From: an uncultured bacterium
Lineage (GTDB): Bacteria; Bacillota; Clostridia; Oscillospirales; Oscillospiraceae
Direction of reading: 5' to 3'
Assembly (NCBI GenBank): GCA_947073515.1
Contig: CAMTMC010000031.1
Location: forward strand, 1-34,827
Length of the DNA stretch: 34,827 nt
The stretch's first letter is position 1. Each line of letters begins with the position of its first letter. Below, piece after piece: positions 22,978-31,124 of the stretch. The notes under the pieces were generated by a model. That model searched no databases. It was not told the origin of the DNA and saw only the letters and a list, made by a program, of their open reading frames with translations. A program made the position numbers and the translations under genes.

Positions 22978-24207
22978 TTGGCCCGCAAACCGATCCGTGA
23001 CCTGACCCTGGAGGAGCAGCTGGCCCGGGGCCCGCTGGATCTGCCTTTTCTGATGCTGGTGGCGCTGCTCACCGGTGTGGGGCTTATCATGATGTTCTCC
23101 GCCTCCTACGCCTCGGCTTACTACGACTCCAGCGACATGGTGCGGAACAACCCCATGTACTACATCCAGCGCCAGTCCGCCTTCGCCCTGATGGGGCTGG
23201 CGGCCATGTATATCGTCTCCCGGTACAACTACCAGAACCTGCGGAAATGGAGCCCCATCCTTCTGGCCGGAGCTATCCTGCTGCTGGTGCTGGTGCTTAC
23301 CCCCCTGGGGTACGGTAAAAAAACTGTGGGCGCCCAGCGCTGGATGAAGATGTTCCTGGTGGCCGGTCCGGGCTTTCAGCCCTCGGAGATCGCCAAGGTG
23401 GCTGTTATCCTGTTTTTCGCCGCCCGGCTGTCCAAGCGGGACACGGAGAAAAAGAAGAAATTTACCCGCCGCACCACCACCGGCCGCTGCCTCAACTGGC
23501 TGGAGAAGGTGGGCTTCCTGGAGCTGGTGCCCTACGGGGCGGTGCTGGCGGTGGTGATCGGCCTGGTGCTGCTGGAACCCCACATGTCAGGCAGTATCCT
23601 GATCCTGGTGGGGGCGGGGGCCGTGGTCTTTGTGTCCGGCATCAGCCTGAAGTGGTTCATCGGGGCCGCCGCCGGGGTGGGGGGGCTGCTGGCCCTGGTC
23701 ATCCGCTTCACCAGCTACATGACCGCCCGGATCAACCTGTGGCGGGACCCCTGGTTGGACCCCCGGGGGGACGGCTACCAGACCATCCAGTCCCTGTACG
23801 CCATCGCCTCCGGCGGGCTGATGGGCCTGGGCCTGGGCAACAGCCGGCAGAAATTCCTCTATATCCCCGAGCCCCAGAACGACTTCCTCTTCCCCATTGT
23901 GGTAGAGGAGCTGGGCCTGGTGGGCGGGCTGCTGGTGCTGTTGCTGTTCGCCCTGCTGATCCTGCGGGGCTACTGGCTGGCCCTCCACGCCCGGGACAAA
24001 TTTGGCACTTTGACCATTGTGGGCATCATCACCCTGCTGGCCGGCCAGGTGTTTTTGAACATCGGCGTGGTCACCAACCTGATCCCCAACACCGGCATTT
24101 CCCTGCCCTTCTTCAGCTACGGCGGAACCGCCCTGATGATCCAGCTGGCGGAGATGGGGATTGTCCTGAGCATTTCCCGGCAGATCCCCGCCCCCAGGAA
24201 GGACTGA
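22978..24207 (+). CDS. ftsW: Septal peptidoglycan glycosyltransferase FtsW (SEDS family)
   Basis: The product has 409 residues from a TTG start, with AAAGGAGG at 22962-22969 and 8 nt spacing, which decides the start. About ten membrane helices are present. FQPSEIAKVAVILFFAARLS is the SEDS motif with its key Glu region; NDFLFPIVVEELGLVGG and NIGVVTNLIPNTGISLPFFSYGG are the C-terminal signatures. It polymerises lipid II at the septum with the class B PBP encoded earlier. A lysine-rich insert (KRDTEKKKKFTRR) lies in the first long cytoplasmic loop. In the B. subtilis cluster this position holds spoVE, so a sporulation role is possible too. Confidence 0.93.
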   Translation: MARKPIRDLTLEEQLARGPLDLPFLMLVALLTGVGLIMMFSASYASAYYDSSDMVRNNPMYYIQRQSAFALMGLAAMYIVSRYNYQNLRKWSPILLAGAILLLVLVLTPLGYGKKTVGAQRWMKMFLVAGPGFQPSEIAKVAVILFFAARLSKRDTEKKKKFTRRTTTGRCLNWLEKVGFLELVPYGAVLAVVIGLVLLEPHMSGSILILVGAGAVVFVSGISLKWFIGAAAGVGGLLALVIRFTSYMTARINLWRDPWLDPRGDGYQTIQSLYAIASGGLMGLGLGNSRQKFLYIPEPQNDFLFPIVVEELGLVGGLLVLLLFALLILRGYWLALHARDKFGTLTIVGIITLLAGQVFLNIGVVTNLIPNTGISLPFFSYGGTALMIQLAEMGIVLSISRQIPAPRKD

Positions 24208-24289
24208 CAGCCCGGGCCTGCTGGCTTCCGGGCGGAGGGCCCGCCCCTACCAATGAGGAATCAATTTCCAGCGCGAGAGGTGTTTCAAT

Positions 24290-25408
24290 ATGAACGTACT
24301 GTTTACCTGCGGCGGCACCGCCGGCCATGTGAACCCGGCGGTGGCCCTGGCCCGGATTTTTCAGGAGCGGCACCCCGGGTGCCGGGTCCTCTTTGTAGGG
24401 GCCGACGGGGGGATGGAAAACAAGCTGGTGCCCAAGGAGGGCTACCAGATCCGCTCCGTTACCATCACCAACTTCCACCGCTCCTTCGCCCCGGCGGACA
24501 TCGCCCACAACCTGGGCACCCTGCTGAATATGCAAAAGTCCAGGCGTCAGGCCAAGGAGATTCTAAATGAGTTCAAGCCTGACCTGGTGGTGGGCACCGG
24601 CGGGTACGCCTCCTTCCCCGTGGTCAACGAGGCCGCCCGCCGGGGCATCCCCACCGCCGTCCACGAGTCTAACGCCGTCCCCGGCCTGACCACCAAGGCC
24701 CTGTCCAAGGTGGCGGACCGGGTGATGGTGGGCTTTGAGGAGAGCCGGGCCCACTACGCCGACCCCTCCAAGGTGGTGGTGACCGGCACCCCGGTGCGGG
24801 GGGACTTCTTCCAATACACCCGCCAGCAGGCTCGGGAAAAGCTGGGCTTCACGGACAGCCGGCCCCTGCTGCTGTCCTACTGGGGCTCGCTGGGGGCGGA
24901 GGTGATGAACCAGAAGATGGTGGATTTCATCGCCAAGGAGTGCTACGAGGGGGCGCCCTGGCTCCACATCCACGGCGCCGGCCGGGACTACCCCTGGATG
25001 CAGGAGGAGCTGCTGCGCCGGGGGCTGAAGCTGGGGGACAATGGGATCCAGGTCCGGGAGTATATCTACGACATGCCCCTGGTCATGGCCGCCGCCGACC
25101 TGGTGCTGTGCCGGGCGGGGGCCTCCACAATTTCCGAAATTACCGCCATCGCTAAGCCCGCCATCCTGGTGCCCTCCCCCAACGTCACCGCCAACCACCA
25201 GGAGAAAAACGCCAGGGTGCTGTCGGAACAGGGGGCGGCAGTCCTCCTGCGGGAGGCCGGCTGCGGGGAAAATACCCTCTACGACGAGGCCGCCCTGCTG
25301 ATGCGGGAGCGGGACCGCCGGGAGGAGATGATCCAGGCCCTCACCGCTATGGCGGTGCCCGACGCCGGGGAGAAAATTTACGTGGCCCTGCGGGAGATTA
25401 TGAAATAG
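24290..25408 (+). CDS. murG: Lipid II synthase (UDP-GlcNAc transferase)
   Basis: The product has 372 residues, a GT-B glycosyltransferase. TCGGTAGHVNPAVALA is the N-terminal glycine loop (GGTAGH at residues 8-13); VVGTGGYASFPVV and AVHESNAVPG bind acceptor and lipid; CRAGASTISEI and PAILVPSPNVTANHQEKNA in the C-terminal half bind UDP-GlcNAc. It works at the inner face of the membrane, turning lipid I into lipid II. An 82-bp gap separates it from ftsW; the ribosome binding site is GAGAGGTG. The usual GSLGA loop appears as WGSLGAEVMN. Confidence 0.96.
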   Translation: MNVLFTCGGTAGHVNPAVALARIFQERHPGCRVLFVGADGGMENKLVPKEGYQIRSVTITNFHRSFAPADIAHNLGTLLNMQKSRRQAKEILNEFKPDLVVGTGGYASFPVVNEAARRGIPTAVHESNAVPGLTTKALSKVADRVMVGFEESRAHYADPSKVVVTGTPVRGDFFQYTRQQAREKLGFTDSRPLLLSYWGSLGAEVMNQKMVDFIAKECYEGAPWLHIHGAGRDYPWMQEELLRRGLKLGDNGIQVREYIYDMPLVMAAADLVLCRAGASTISEITAIAKPAILVPSPNVTANHQEKNARVLSEQGAAVLLREAGCGENTLYDEAALLMRERDRREEMIQALTAMAVPDAGEKIYVALREIMK

Positions 25409-25525
25409 GGGATGTACCGGTTTCCGAAAGCATAGAGGAGAGACGTATGCGGGGAAAAGGCTCTGCCCCTGCCTTCCCCGGGGGAGGGAAACTTGTCCCC
25501 TCACAAGGGTTCGGTGTTTCGCATA

Positions 25526-25560
25526 GGATAGCCCAAATCCAAAGAATTTGGAGGCTATCC
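25526..25560 (+). promoter_or_regulatory. Hairpin covering the murA ribosome binding site
   Basis: GGATAGCC (25526-25533) and GGCTATCC (25553-25560) are perfect complements, and CAAAT and ATTTG extend the stem inward around the loop. The GGAGG ribosome binding site (25550-25554) lies partly in this stem, and the murA ATG follows it by 1 nt. An upstream reading frame with its own GAGGAG site starts at 25447 and passes through the hairpin, so translating ribosomes could open it. Confidence 0.6.
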
Positions 25561-25561
25561 C

Positions 25562-26824
25562 ATGAGCTACTACGAAATCCAGGGCGGCCGCCCTCTGTTC
25601 GGCCGCCTGTCCATTCACGGGGCCAAGAACAGCGTCCTGCCCATTTTGGCCGCCTGTCTGCTGGCCCCGGGGCAGAGCGTCCTCCACAACTGCCCTGACC
25701 TGTCCGACGTGGCCGCTACCCTGGACATCCTGCGCCTGCTGGGGTGCCGGGTGGAGCGGGAGGGGGGCGCCGTCACCGTGGACGCCTCCGCCCTTGGCCG
25801 GGCGGACATCCCGGAACATCTCATGCGGGAGATGCGCTCCTCCGTCATCTTCCTTGGGGCCCTGCTGGCCAGGCTGGGGGAGGCGGAGCTGTCCTATCCC
25901 GGCGGCTGCGAGCTGGGGCCCCGGCCCATCGACCTGCACCTGGCCGCCCTGCGGGCCCTGGGGGCGGAAATTTTGGAGGAGCAGGGTGCCCTGCGCTGCC
26001 GCCGCCGGAACGGGGCCCCCTGGGGCCGGGAGATCTGCCTGGCCATCCCCAGCGTGGGGGCCACGGAAAACGCCATGCTGGCCGCCTGCGGCTGTCCCGG
26101 CTTGACCACCATTCTGGGTGCCGCCCGGGAGCCGGAGATTGTGGATTTGCAGAACTTCCTCCGGGCTATGGGGGCTAAGGTGACCGGGGCGGGCGGCTCC
26201 GCCATCTCCATCACCGGCGGGGCGCCCCTCCACCCGGCGGAGTACCGGGTGATGGGCGACCGGATCGCCGCGGCCACGTATCTGTGTTCCGCTGCCGTGA
26301 CCGAAGGGGAGATAGAGGTGGACGGTATCGAGCCGGACACCCTCACCGCCGTGCTCGCTTGCCTGGAGGAGGCGGGCTGTACCTTACATACTGATCCGGG
26401 CCGGATCGTCCTGGCCTGTTCCGCTCCGCTGAGAGGGGTACGCCAGGTGCGTACCGCCCCGTACCCTGGCTTTCCCACCGACGCCCAGGCCATTCTGATG
26501 GCCGCTCTGGCCGGAGGGGAAGGGGCTACCCTGTTTGTGGAGAATATGTTCGACAGCCGCTACCGCCATGTGGATGAGCTGCGGCGGATGGGGGCCGACA
26601 TCCAAGTGGCGGGCCGGGCGGCCATGGTATCCGGTGCGGGCCGGCTCCACGGGGCCGCTGTCCGTGCCACCGACCTGCGGGGCGGGGCCGCCCTGGTGGT
26701 GGCCGGTCTGGGGGCGGAGGGCACGACCCAGGTGTCCGGCCTGGGCCACATCCGCCGGGGGTATGAGCGTTTCCCCCAGAACCTGCGGGCCCTGGGGGCG
26801 GAAATCCGGGAGATCCCGGCGTAG
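25562..26824 (+). CDS. murA: UDP-GlcNAc 1-carboxyvinyltransferase
   Basis: The product has 420 residues, of normal length. HGAKNSVLPILAA is the N-terminal signature with the Lys-Asn pair; YPGGCELGPRPIDLHL carries the reactive Cys (C116), which forms the PEP adduct and is the site of fosfomycin attack; FPTDAQAILMAAL and ENMFDSRYRHVDEL are conserved C-terminal blocks. It makes the first committed step of peptidoglycan synthesis, in the cytoplasm. Most clusters have murB at this position, and Clostridia often carry murA elsewhere. A strong RBS hairpin precedes the start. Confidence 0.95.
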   Translation: MSYYEIQGGRPLFGRLSIHGAKNSVLPILAACLLAPGQSVLHNCPDLSDVAATLDILRLLGCRVEREGGAVTVDASALGRADIPEHLMREMRSSVIFLGALLARLGEAELSYPGGCELGPRPIDLHLAALRALGAEILEEQGALRCRRRNGAPWGREICLAIPSVGATENAMLAACGCPGLTTILGAAREPEIVDLQNFLRAMGAKVTGAGGSAISITGGAPLHPAEYRVMGDRIAAATYLCSAAVTEGEIEVDGIEPDTLTAVLACLEEAGCTLHTDPGRIVLACSAPLRGVRQVRTAPYPGFPTDAQAILMAALAGGEGATLFVENMFDSRYRHVDELRRMGADIQVAGRAAMVSGAGRLHGAAVRATDLRGGAALVVAGLGAEGTTQVSGLGHIRRGYERFPQNLRALGAEIREIPA

Positions 26825-26851
26825 TACAGAAGAGTATCTTGGGAGGCTGAA

Positions 26852-27703
26852 ATGTCCAGACGAAACGACCGTGGCAGAAAACGACGGCGCAACAGGGGCC
26901 GCTTTGGGCCGCTGTTCAAGCTGCTGTGTGTCGCGGCCCTTCTGGTGGCCCTGACGGCGGGAGCCACTGTCTTCTTCCGGGTGGAGCATATCATTGTGGA
27001 CGGAAACGCCCGCTACACCCAGGAGGAGGTGGTGGCCGCCTCCGGCATCCAGCTGGGCGACAACCTGTATGGCCTGAACAAGCTGAAGATCGACAGCGGC
27101 ATCCGTGCCGCCCTGCCCTACATCGGGGATCTGACCATCCGCCGGGCCCTGCCCAGCACCATCGTCATCACGATCACGGAGTGGGAGGCGGTGGCCCGGG
27201 TGGCCGCCCCGACCCCGGAGCGTGCCCGGGCCGCCCAGGAGGAGGCCCGGGAGGGGGATGAGGAGGCCGAGCCCCTGGAGCTGGCCAAACAGTCCTGGCT
27301 GATCAGCACCAGCGGCAAGCTGCTGGAGCCCGCCCCGGCGGGCAGCTCCCTGCCGGAGATCACCGGCCTGACCCCCATCGCCCCCCAGGCGGGGGAGCTG
27401 ATGGTGGTGCCGGAGGGGGAGCGGTTCAAACTGGAGTCCCTGCTGGCCCTGCTGGCCGCCATGGACGAGGCGGAGGCATTCCCCCAGGTATCAGCCATCC
27501 GGATGGGGGCCACCCAGATTGAGCTGCGGTACCTGGACCGCTTTGACGTGAAGATGGAGCTCAACGGGGACTTCCGCTATGATATCCAGGTGGTGCGTAA
27601 GGTGCGGGAGGAGATCGAGAACCGCCACGGGCCCGAGGCCGCCGGCGCCATCGACCTGACCCAGGATGGCTATGTGGGGTATTCCCCCCTGGAAGCTGTC
27701 TGA
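26852..27703 (+). CDS. ftsQ: Cell division protein FtsQ/DivIB
   Basis: The product has 283 residues: a basic cytoplasmic tip (RRNDRGRKRRRNRGR), one membrane helix (about 22-42) and the extracellular POTRA domain (VEHIIVDGNARYTQEEVVAAS to about residue 110, with the family G-N-x-x-y/f motif). A beta domain follows. An acidic insertion (AQEEAREGDEEAEPLELA) around residues 127-147 separates the two. It links FtsL and the septal PBP to the divisome. In Clostridia it sits just before ftsZ when ftsA is missing, as here. The membrane plan and neighbourhood support the call; sequence conservation is moderate. Confidence 0.88.
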   Translation: MSRRNDRGRKRRRNRGRFGPLFKLLCVAALLVALTAGATVFFRVEHIIVDGNARYTQEEVVAASGIQLGDNLYGLNKLKIDSGIRAALPYIGDLTIRRALPSTIVITITEWEAVARVAAPTPERARAAQEEAREGDEEAEPLELAKQSWLISTSGKLLEPAPAGSSLPEITGLTPIAPQAGELMVVPEGERFKLESLLALLAAMDEAEAFPQVSAIRMGATQIELRYLDRFDVKMELNGDFRYDIQVVRKVREEIENRHGPEAAGAIDLTQDGYVGYSPLEAV

Positions 27704-27758
27704 TTTTTGCCGAAAAGAAGAAAATCTTGGAAACTTCAGCCGGATGCGTGATTTGCTC

Positions 27759-27787
27759 TTGACCAAAAAGGGAAAGAGCGGTACAAT
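27759..27787 (+). promoter_or_regulatory. ftsZ promoter
   Basis: -35 TTGACC (27759-27764), 17-bp spacer, -10 TACAAT (27782-27787). The inverted pair GCTCTT (27755-27760) and AAGAGC (27774-27779) overlaps the -35 and spacer and could be an operator. It gives ftsZ its own transcription within the cluster. Confidence 0.65.
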
Positions 27788-27815
27788 AGAAAATAACAGA
27801 ATTCAGCTTTATATT

Positions 27816-27847
27816 GGGCCGCCCACCGAGATCTGGGTGGGCGGCCC
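27816..27847 (+). other. Strong hairpin in the ftsZ leader
   Basis: GGGCCGCCCACC (27816-27827) pairs perfectly with GGTGGGCGGCCC (27836-27847), loop of 8 nt. It lies between promoter and start codon, and is followed only by GCTTTACC, so termination is doubtful. It could stabilise the ftsZ message or reduce read-through from ftsQ. The free ribosome binding site AGGAGG comes after it. Confidence 0.6.
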
Positions 27848-27870
27848 GCTTTACCATAGGAGGAAGCAGC

Positions 27871-28986
27871 ATGGCGTTTGGGTTAGATATGGGGCCGGAC
27901 AGCGTTGTCAATATTAAGGTAATCGGCGTAGGCGGCGGCGGCAATAACGTGGTCAACCGCATGGTGAGAACCGGCACAAAGGGCGTTGAGTTCATCGCCG
28001 TCAACACGGACAAGCAGGCGCTGACTGTGTCCAGCGCCACCCACAAGATTCAGATCGGCGAGAAGCTCACCGCCGGCCAGGGGGCCGGCTCCGACCCGGA
28101 GGTGGGCCGCAAGTCCGCGGAGGAGAACCGCTCCCAGATCTCCAAGGCTCTGGAGGACGCCGACATGGTGTTCATCACCGCCGGTATGGGCGGAGGCACC
28201 GGCACCGGCGCCGCCCCCATTGTGGCCGACATCGCCAAGGAGCTGGGGGTCCTCACCATCGGCGTGGTGACCAAGCCCTTCAAGTTTGAGGGCATGCGCC
28301 GGATGAAGCAGGCCGAGGGGGGGATCACGGAGCTGCGCAACAAGGTGGACTCCCTGGTCATCATCCCCAACGAGCGGCTGAAGCTGGCCACCGACCAGAA
28401 GATCACCATGGTCAACGCCTTTGAGATCGCCGACGATGTCCTCCAGCAGGCGGTCCAGTCCATCTCCGACCTGATTAAGAACACCGGCTTTATCAACCTG
28501 GACTTCGCCGATGTGTCCAGCGTCATGAAGGACGCCGGCCGGGCCCACATGGGCGTGGGCCGTGCCGCGGGCAAGAACAAGGCGGAGGAGGCCGCCAAGA
28601 TGGCCATCGCCAGCCCCCTGCTGGAGACCTCCATCAACGGCGCCAAGGGTGTGCTCATCAACGTCACCGGCTCCATGGACATCGGGCTGGAGGAGGTGGA
28701 GACCGCCGCCAACCTGGTGCAGGAGGCCGCCCACCCCGAGGCCAATATCATCTTCGGCACCACCTTCGACGAGTCCCTGGAGGACGAGATCCGGGTGACC
28801 CTGATCGCCACCGGCTTTGACGAGGACCAGTCCGTCCCCTTCCCCCATCAGCGGGAGGAGGAGCCCGCCCCCGTCCAGCAGGCGGCCCCCGACCCGGAGC
28901 CCATCCCCCCTGTGCTGGAGCCCAAGTCCCCGGTGAGTGATGACGACTGGGACATCCTGGAGCGGATTTTCAGCAAAAAGAGATAA
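27871..28986 (+). CDS. ftsZ: Cell division GTPase FtsZ
   Basis: The product has 371 residues. [14 protein letters not shown] is the first nucleotide loop, [13 protein letters not shown] (from about residue 104) is the tubulin signature, and [21 protein letters not shown] is the T7/H8 region. A Pro/Glu-rich linker (about 325-355) leads to [15 protein letters not shown], the conserved tail that binds partners such as SepF or FtsA. It polymerises into the Z ring. ftsA is not upstream, so another tether, for example SepF, may be used. The start at 27871 has AGGAGG before it; the longer in-frame start would lie inside the leader hairpin. Confidence 0.97.
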   Translation: MAFGLDMGPDSVVNIKVIGVGGGGNNVVNRMVRTGTKGVEFIAVNTDKQALTVSSATHKIQIGEKLTAGQGAGSDPEVGRKSAEENRSQISKALEDADMVFITAGMGGGTGTGAAPIVADIAKELGVLTIGVVTKPFKFEGMRRMKQAEGGITELRNKVDSLVIIPNERLKLATDQKITMVNAFEIADDVLQQAVQSISDLIKNTGFINLDFADVSSVMKDAGRAHMGVGRAAGKNKAEEAAKMAIASPLLETSINGAKGVLINVTGSMDIGLEEVETAANLVQEAAHPEANIIFGTTFDESLEDEIRVTLIATGFDEDQSVPFPHQREEEPAPVQQAAPDPEPIPPVLEPKSPVSDDDWDILERIFSKKR

Positions 28987-28993
28987 GTACATC

Positions 28994-29027
28994 AAAACCG
29001 GCCCCGTCTTAGACGGGGCCGGTTTTT
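28994..29027. terminator. Bidirectional terminator after ftsZ
   Basis: AAAACCGGCCCCGTC (28994-29008) and its exact complement (29012-29026), loop TTA, then TTTTT on the plus side. It ends the division cluster and, on the other strand, also lies 5 bp after the serpin stop codon. Confidence 0.88.
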
Positions 29028-29031
29028 CGTC

Positions 29032-30303
29032 CTATTCGTAGGTGCCCAGGAACAGGGGGACGCCGTTTTGCAGATCCACGATGCCGTAGAGGAAGGGCCG
29101 GTCCAGAATCAGGGTGACCCCCTCCGGAGGCGGGGCGCCGGCGCCGGTTTCAGCCTCCACAACCGTGACCGCGGCGGCCTCGGTGCCCTTCTCGTTGACC
29201 TCAATCCTTGTGGCGTGGATCACCTGGCTGATGAAGTAGCCGTCGGGGTGGTCGCCCATTTGGGAGAAATTGGCGATTTCGGGGAGGAGGGCGTCCCCCA
29301 GTCCCAGGGCGGCCAGCGTCTCTTTCAGGTTCCCGTTCCACTCCGCCGTGAACTTGGGCATGGAGAAGCGGAGGAACAGGGTGTCCTCCCGGCTGTCAAG
29401 GAGCCGGGTCAGGCTGTCTCCCTCCAGGGAGCCCAGCCAGGTTCCGAAGTCCGGGGCGTCCGGGTACAGGTCGGGCAGGAGGACGAAGAAAGCCAGCCGC
29501 CCGTCGTCGTAGGGCAGCACCGCCCCCTGGGCCCCCTCTCCGCTGAGATAGGACATCTGGGTGTCGAAGCGCTGGAGGTAGTCCACCCGGCTGTCGGAGC
29601 CGTCCCCGTGGTGGAAGTCCATCTCATAGGTGTCCAGCGGGTCGAACTCCCGGGCCCAGGTGTTTTTCAAATAGAGGGCGTTGGCCAGCAGCAGGGCGGT
29701 TTCCTCGCTGAAGGGCTCGTCAATGATCTTGGGGATCAATTTGTTGGTGTGGCCGGACACCCAGCCGTTCAGGTCCTTGACAATGCCGGGGTCGGACAGC
29801 TGGGTCTGGAATACCTGGGCGTCGAAGAGGCCCCGGCACTTGCCGGTAAAATCCTCCCTGATCTGGCCCTCCGGGTCCACCCACAGGCTGTTGGCGATGG
29901 AGCATTGGGTGGAGCCGTCCAGATTGCGGTAGATGGTGGTCAGCGCCTGGCAGGCGGCGTTGACCGACTCAATGCTGGCCCCATCCCCCAGCAGGGCTTC
30001 AAACTGGGCCAGGGTGTTCCCGTCCGCGCCGTTGGCGGTCATGGACAGGGCCAGGGCCACGGAGAGGGGGGAGACCAGGGTGGACGTTCCCTCCGCCTCC
30101 CGGGTTTTTTGCAGCAGCTCCAGCCCGAAGCCGGACAGGGCGGCATAGACGCCTGGGACCTCCGGGCTTTGGGCCGTCATGTCGGCGTCGGTGAGCTTGA
30201 TGGGGGCGGCGGTGAGCTCCTTTGCCGGGGAGGCCTGGGCGCAGCCGGACAGCAGAGAAGCTCCCAGGGCGCAGGCCAGGAGCAGGGCAAGGGTTCGTTT
30301 CAT
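29032..30303 (-). CDS. Secreted lipoprotein serpin
   Basis: The product has 423 residues. Residues 1-21 are a lipoprotein signal (LLSGC lipobox), so it is anchored outside the cell membrane. The serpin fold is clear: STLVSPLSVALALSMTANGA near the start, KNTWAREFDPLDTYEMDFH and RFSMPKFTAEWNGNLKETLA in the middle. The hinge EKGTEAAAVTVVEAETG leads to the reactive loop, and DRPFLYGIVD closes it. The hinge has the small residues needed for loop insertion, so it should be an inhibitor. Alignment puts Gly/Ala near P1, which would suit elastase-like proteases, but the P1 site is uncertain. Gut Clostridia serpins (siropins) inhibit human neutrophil proteases. Start: AAGGAGG before ATG at 30303; a longer in-frame start lacks a signal peptide. 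Confidence 0.92.
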   Translation of the reverse strand: MKRTLALLLACALGASLLSGCAQASPAKELTAAPIKLTDADMTAQSPEVPGVYAALSGFGLELLQKTREAEGTSTLVSPLSVALALSMTANGADGNTLAQFEALLGDGASIESVNAACQALTTIYRNLDGSTQCSIANSLWVDPEGQIREDFTGKCRGLFDAQVFQTQLSDPGIVKDLNGWVSGHTNKLIPKIIDEPFSEETALLLANALYLKNTWAREFDPLDTYEMDFHHGDGSDSRVDYLQRFDTQMSYLSGEGAQGAVLPYDDGRLAFFVLLPDLYPDAPDFGTWLGSLEGDSLTRLLDSREDTLFLRFSMPKFTAEWNGNLKETLAALGLGDALLPEIANFSQMGDHPDGYFISQVIHATRIEVNEKGTEAAAVTVVEAETGAGAPPPEGVTLILDRPFLYGIVDLQNGVPLFLGTYE

Positions 30304-30501
30304 GGGGATTCCTCCTTTTCTGAATGTGGTTTCGTGTGTAGGGCGGGGCTCCGCCCCCGCCATCCGAAAAGATGGGGCGCTGTATGGGGCGAGGGCGGAA
30401 GGTGAGCGGATATATGTTCCACCTACCAATATAGACGAAAGACCGGCCCGGTTTGTTACAGATTTTTGAAGGTTTTTTGAGAAAAATCCAGCGCTTTGTC
30501 C

Positions 30502-30530
30502 TTGACGGCGGGGGAGAGGGGTGCTATAAT
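30502..30530 (+). promoter_or_regulatory. Promoter of the L7Ae-rpsL-rpsG-fusA operon
   Basis: -35 TTGACG (30502-30507), 17-bp spacer, -10 TATAAT (30525-30530). Close to perfect consensus. The resulting leader of about 255 nt contains the whole dispersed repeat in the direction opposite to copy 1. Confidence 0.7.
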
Positions 30531-30563
30531 ACCATCTTGTGGCGGTAGGGGCAGTATGCCCAG

Positions 30564-30725
30564 AAGCGCCGAATCCCCGAGCAGGGGAGCTTGTACCGGA
30601 GCGAAGGCGAGAACCCAAGAAACAGGGGTTTCTGGATCGAGCCTGAGGCGAAGGGAAAGCGACCCGGCCGTGAGGGGACCGAGGCGTGACAACGCAAGCG
30701 CCGAATCCCCGGGCAGGGGAGCTTG
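30564..30725 (-). repeat. Dispersed structured repeat, copy 2 (inverted)
   Basis: Two 30-nt direct repeats (30564-30593 and 30696-30725, start-to-start 132 bp, one mismatch) enclose about 102 nt. On the minus strand the element lines up end to end with copy 1 at 20062-20225: same terminal repeats with the motif CAAGCTCCCCTGC, the same CGGT(t/c)CCCTC and GCCGGGTCGCTTTC segments, and the same CGCTCCG before the second repeat. The middle hairpin is kept but with different bases: AGAAAC (30618-30623) with GTTTCT (30628-30633). The element is transcribed in the leader of a ribosomal protein operon. Confidence 0.8.
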
Positions 30726-30791
30726 GCGCGGCAGGCGGATGCCCTTTTACCCGATGAAATTTCCCGAAGGGGAAGATGAGGGGGAGCCAAA

Positions 30792-31037
30792 ATGATCCAA
30801 GAGTTATCCGGCCCCAACAAGGTCGTGGGGGCCAAGCAGGTCAAGCGGGCCCTGCGGGACGGCCGGGCTGCCCGGCTTTATATGGCCATGGACGCCGACC
30901 CCCGCCTGCTCCAGCCCCTGGTACAGGAGGCGGTGAACCGGCAGGTCCCGGTCCAGCAGGTCCCCTCCATGAGGGAGCTGGGCGCCTCCTGCGGCATCTC
31001 CGTGGGGGCCGCCGTGGCGGTTTCATTAAGATTTTAA
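30792..31037 (+). CDS. L7Ae family ribosomal / K-turn-binding protein
   Basis: The product has 81 residues of the L7Ae/L30e/Gadd45 family. VVGAKQVKRALRDGRAARLYMAMDADP is the first helix-strand pair and VPSMRELGASCGISVGAAVAVSL the RNA-binding end. In B. subtilis the related YbxF (RplGB) gene also stands just before rpsL, and its product binds kink-turn RNA. The binding target is unknown here. The start has GGGGGAGCC before it. The stop codon lies within a long AT-rich inverted repeat. Confidence 0.9.
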   Translation: MIQELSGPNKVVGAKQVKRALRDGRAARLYMAMDADPRLLQPLVQEAVNRQVPVQQVPSMRELGASCGISVGAAVAVSLRF

Positions 31038-31072
31038 CAAAAGGGGATAAAATTTCCCAATTTTGTTAAAAT
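31031..31072 (+). other. Inverted repeat at the L7Ae stop codon
   Basis: ATTTTAACAAAA (31031-31042) and TTTTGTTAAAAT (31061-31072) are perfect 12-bp arms; inside, GGGA and TCCC add four pairs. The left arm contains the stop codon of the L7Ae gene. The AT-rich right arm could function as a weak terminator or as a processing site. A smaller hairpin, GCCTCG-cta-CGAGGC (31082-31096), follows before rpsL. Confidence 0.55.
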
Positions 31073-31124
31073 ATATACCACGCCTCGCTACGAGGCAGGA
31101 TTGAGGAAAGGAGGAAACCCATTC

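Larger units (their letters stand above)
30304..30791. other. Intergenic region between the serpin and L7Ae genes
   Basis: These 488 bp contain the serpin leader with a GC-rich hairpin around 30338-30361, a strong plus-strand promoter (30502-30530) and the second copy of the dispersed repeat (30564-30725). Short reading frames cross the region but none has a ribosome binding site or recognisable product. Confidence 0.7.

Noticed and set aside
25447..25698. 83-codon gene upstream of and overlapping murA
   Set aside because: It has a good ribosome binding site, but most of it is murA read in another frame and it has no domain. A leader-type role is kept only as a hypothesis.
27816..27847. Terminator between ftsQ and ftsZ
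   Set aside because: The stem is strong, but only three T follow, so it is listed as a leader hairpin.
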